A stretch of 64,000 nucleotides of DNA from Prunus persica. Lineage: Eukaryota; Streptophyta; Magnoliopsida; Rosales; Rosaceae. A program made the position numbers and the translations under genes. Below are positions 61,201-64,000 of the stretch, in pieces (positions within the stretch are counted from its first letter, which is position 1; the number at the start of each line of letters is the position of its first letter). Below the pieces are notes generated by a model. The model searched no databases, was not told the origin of the DNA, and worked only from the letters and a program-made list of their open reading frames with translations. The stretch is from the NCBI RefSeq assembly GCF_000346465.2, contig NC_034010.1, positions 22,548,981 to 22,612,980 on the forward strand. Direction: 5' to 3'.

Positions 61201-62257
61201 ACATCCCAAATACATAAAAGGCAAAAATCAAGTGATTAGTGTACAAAATCTGGATTTGGGCTTAAGGTGATCTACCTAATAAAGTTCTCTCTTCTTCCCA
61301 AGAAAATAAAAATAAAAACATAAATTAGAAAGCTGGTCCAGTGGTGATGTAAATTAGACTTTAAAGCTCCACTAGAAGCTCAAGCCAGCTATTTTGAGAT
61401 AATCCAATAATCCATCCACTATTAAAATTCAGATCAAAGGTGTGAGGTGGGTAGGGCACGTGCATTGATCTAAGTATTCAGATTTATCCACCCAAAAAAG
61501 AGAGAAAAACCCAACCCAAGTTTTATTTATTAATCAACATTATGTTGGAAAATTTGGTTGGTGGATGATGCAAAACATCACACAATATAAATATTAGTAA
61601 GTTAAAAAAAATTAATTAAATTACAGCAAAATACTTATCTTTTGAAATATAAAATTCAATTTTTATAGATTTTCACTTGCAATACTTGAGTCGGGTGAAC
61701 AACTTAAATTTTCCCCCGAGAGATAAACTAAAAATTGAAAGCACAATGTGGGAGAGAGAGAAGTGAGAAAATTGATCAAAATGTTCTGCTACTTCTTACT
61801 TAGTTCGAAAGGTTTAAATAGAATGTGTTTTATTTTTGGTCAATTAAATAGAATTTTTGGCACTACAATAAACGTCAATTCAATTACTACCCAACGTGAG
61901 CATAATTTAAACAACAAAACTTATTGCCAAAATAACTGAACCAATTAAATACAGAAACATACCAAAGGCTTAACACCCAAAACAACTAATAACAAATTTA
62001 AATACTATTTTGACTTCATAATTAGACAATAAATTAATTTTATTGACCCTATTAGCTATAGCTCCTTTGTTTTGTCAACTTAAAAAAAGAAAAAAGTTTA
62101 ATTGTCCATTTCATGAAACCAAACCAAACAAAGCCTTGCAAGCTGTATATCCCAAAACCAAAACACAGAACACAAACTCACGCACGCCGGTGGCAGTGTG
62201 CAGCCGACAATAAGTCTCTGTAGACTCTGTGATGTTTTTCAGACATTACTAGCCACC

Positions 62258-62268
62258 TAAAATATAAA
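62258..62268 (+). promoter_or_regulatory. TATA-like box of the TBL gene
   Basis: AAAATATAAAG about 150 bases before the ATG; a start near 62290 would give a CT-rich leader of about 120 bases. Confidence 0.45.
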
Positions 62269-62411
62269 GACAACATATTTTTTTCATGCTAAGATCGCGT
62301 CTGGTGGTTTGTTGCCAAAAACCAGCCTCATCTTGAACACTTTTTTTTTTCTTCAAAAAAAAAACTTAATTCTGGTTCAGAGAGTTTTCTGGTCTCCTCC
62401 TCCGACACCAA

Positions 62412-63355
62412 ATGTTGAAGGAGATGAGGTTTGAATCAAAGCCAGTATCGTCATTTCACAAACATAACCGTCTACTTGTGAAGTTTGCGGCCTCTTTTCT
62501 TTTGTTGGGTCTCGCTTTTCGACTCTTCTATTCTGATTCTATTGGATTATCAGTTGAGCCACCTCCTCTTGCAGACCACGAAACAGAGCCCTCCTCTGTT
62601 CCATCTTTTCCTCCTCAAACTCCTCCTGGTCCTGTCGATTTTCCTGGAAACAGCAGCCAAACATCTCAAAATGGTAAGTAATTTTCTGTTCTTTCTCTGT
62701 CTGTGTCTGTGTGTTTTTGTTCATTTGTTTTTTTCTGGGGACAGAGTGGATGAGTCTGTGTAAATGTACTAGGCTTGAGAAAGTTTCCTTTTTGACACTA
62801 ATTTATTTTTCCCATCTCCTTCCCTATTGCATCCTCCATGCATGAATGATGAATTAGCAATTTCTTCATTTGAAAACTCACCAAAATTTCTCATCTGATT
62901 TCTCTCTCTACTTGATTTTTGCAATTTTGTTAGTGAATTCTGTTTTCTGTAACTGTTGATGAAAAACTCAGACAACATAAGGTCGCTGCACTGTAAAGTT
63001 AAAAAGCCTTTCTCATAATGCTTCTTTGAACCTTTGCTTGCCTCAGATTTATTTACTTTTTACAAATGTAGTGGCAGTAAAATGTGACATTTTTACTGGA
63101 GATTGGGTACCAGACTCATCAGGACCAAGATACACTAATGAAAGCTGCCATGTTATGGAATCTCATCAAAATTGTATGAAGAATGGCCGCCCTGATTCAG
63201 GCTACATTTACTGGAGGTGGAAGCCAACAGACTGTGAGCTACGCAAGTTCAATCCACAGAGGTTTCTTGCTCTAATGAGGAACAAATCGTGGGCTTTCGT
63301 CGGCGATTCGATCTCGCGTAACCATGTGCAATCATTGATTTGCATCCTCTCTCAG
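62412..63355 (+). CDS. TBL: TRICHOME BIREFRINGENCE-LIKE O-acetyltransferase (3' part beyond window)
   Basis: Exon 1 is 62412-62673; exon 2 runs from 63072 (or 63078) to 63355; the next intron is open to the window end. Residues 21-39 (LLVKFAASFLLLGLAFRLF) are a type II signal anchor for the Golgi, followed by a Pro/Ser-rich stem. Exon 2 holds the PMR5N/TBL region with CDIFTGDWVP, three further cysteines and WRWKPTDCEL, and the catalytic GDS motif (FVGDSISRNH). The C-terminal half with the DxxH motif would be in the missing exons. Best resemblance is to the TBL22-27 group (AXY4/TBL27 acetylates xyloglucan; TBL25/26 have been linked to glucomannan), but the polymer substrate cannot be fixed from this part. 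Two acceptors 6 bases apart could insert or omit two residues. Confidence 0.9.
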
Positions 63356-64000
63356 GTACATTTTAAAGCATTTCAAGATTTTGCTTAGATCAAACTAAAA
63401 CTTGTTGATTTTGTTGAAAAGTGGCATTTTACTTTCAAATTGTTGAAACCTTAGCGACTTTCTCTCTTTGGAGATTGAATGGAAACCTAGTTAGATCAAA
63501 CTATGTTGTGTGGGGACATGTGGTTTGTGTGTATTAATCACGGGGCTTAGGTCTTACTGGCTTTGCTTCCAAAAGTCATTCAAACTTTTACTTCGCTTTT
63601 CTGGCACGTCTGTTTTAACTCTTGATCTATAATTAGTGATCCTAATTCCAACATTTAATTTTGATTTTAGTTGTGGACTACAGCTGCACTTTCATGGTGA
63701 CCACTGCTTTCTAATTGGTTATAGAGTCTTTTTCATAGCAAGTTTACCTACCATGTATGTGGGATCATAATTGGTTCAGATTCAACGTCGTTTCTAGAAA
63801 TTTAATGATTGCTGGTGTATGCATAGCTCCAATAGGTTTTCATAGGTAATTATCAGCATGAAAGAATATAGAATTGTTAACCGACTAGCTCTTGGTTTAG
63901 TGTTACTTCTTTTTCCAATGTTGGAAAAGGCCCCGAGTTCGAAAGAGTCTACAATTGTTACTTATTACCCACTAGAGTGTCAAAATTTCCCAGCTTTCCC
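63356..64000 (+). other. Intron 2 of the TBL gene, open at the window edge
   Basis: Starts with donor GTACAT; no acceptor plus matching exon was found before the end. Near 63884-63950 there is a tRNA-like fragment (tagctcttggtttagtg, then gagttcgaaag), another SINE-like copy. Confidence 0.6.

Larger units (their letters stand above)
59266..62255. other. Intergenic between EDR4-like and TBL genes
   Basis: The first 250 bases are a probable 3' UTR. A GC-richer patch at 59800-59945 includes an 8-base inverted repeat (ctgggctc at 59888, gagcccag at 59920). The best SINE head of the window is at 60520. The remainder is AT-rich and unassigned. Confidence 0.5.

Noticed and set aside
63026..63388. 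TBL ORF starting at 63026 and running past 63355
   Set aside because: It begins inside the intron and ends in the next intron; exon borders at 63072 and 63355 fit the family better.

Overview
The window is plant nuclear DNA from a dicot. Gene models are intron-rich with GT/AG junctions, intergenic DNA is AT-rich, GA/CT microsatellites lie near genes, and proteins match angiosperm families closely. The repeat debris (tRNA-like SINE heads, short TIR elements, a TG...CA LTR with a TATAAATAG box) and overall style suggest a rosid, possibly Rosaceae such as Prunus. That taxon is a guess from pattern recognition and was not tested.

Layout. (1) 36-1851 (+): 3' part of an MTM1-like mitochondrial carrier. 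(2) 3102-3590 (-): AGP16-like arabinogalactan peptide. (3) 6474-6728 (-): 84-aa DUF7722-type protein. (4) 10885-13389 (+): plant MLKL-like pseudokinase with a HeLo-type N-terminal region, convergent with (5) 14655-19330 (-): SPA1-family COP1 partner. (6) 21993-22334 (+): doubtful small ORF. (7) 23125-26744 (-): ADNT1-like adenine-nucleotide carrier. (8) About 27.0-41.5 kb: gene-poor tract with SINE-like pieces, a probable solo LTR, a MITE-like element, a 575-bp tandem duplication and microsatellites. (9) 43274-46434 (+): JAR1/GH3.11-like enzyme with its TATA box 1.65 kb upstream of the ATG. (10) 47.1-48.7 kb: tandem duplication and a nested transposon that splits a SINE. (11) 49774-50196 (+): 140-aa conserved plant protein. 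(12) 50.2-54.5 kb: intergenic, with a retroelement RNase H relic. (13) 54898-59265 (+): EDR4-like zinc-ribbon/DUF3133 protein. (14) 62412 to beyond the edge (+): TBL-family O-acetyltransferase, 5' part only.

The genes do not form an operon-like unit. Several touch defence (MLKL-like, JAR1-like, EDR4-like) and one touches light signalling (SPA1), but there is no sign that they form a designed cluster. I found no wholly new system. The most useful points are the corrected two-exon MLKL model, a microsatellite that forms the polypyrimidine tract of the last SPA1 intron, uORFs ahead of SPA1 and EDR4, and the nested transposon whose removal restores a tRNA-like A/B-box unit.
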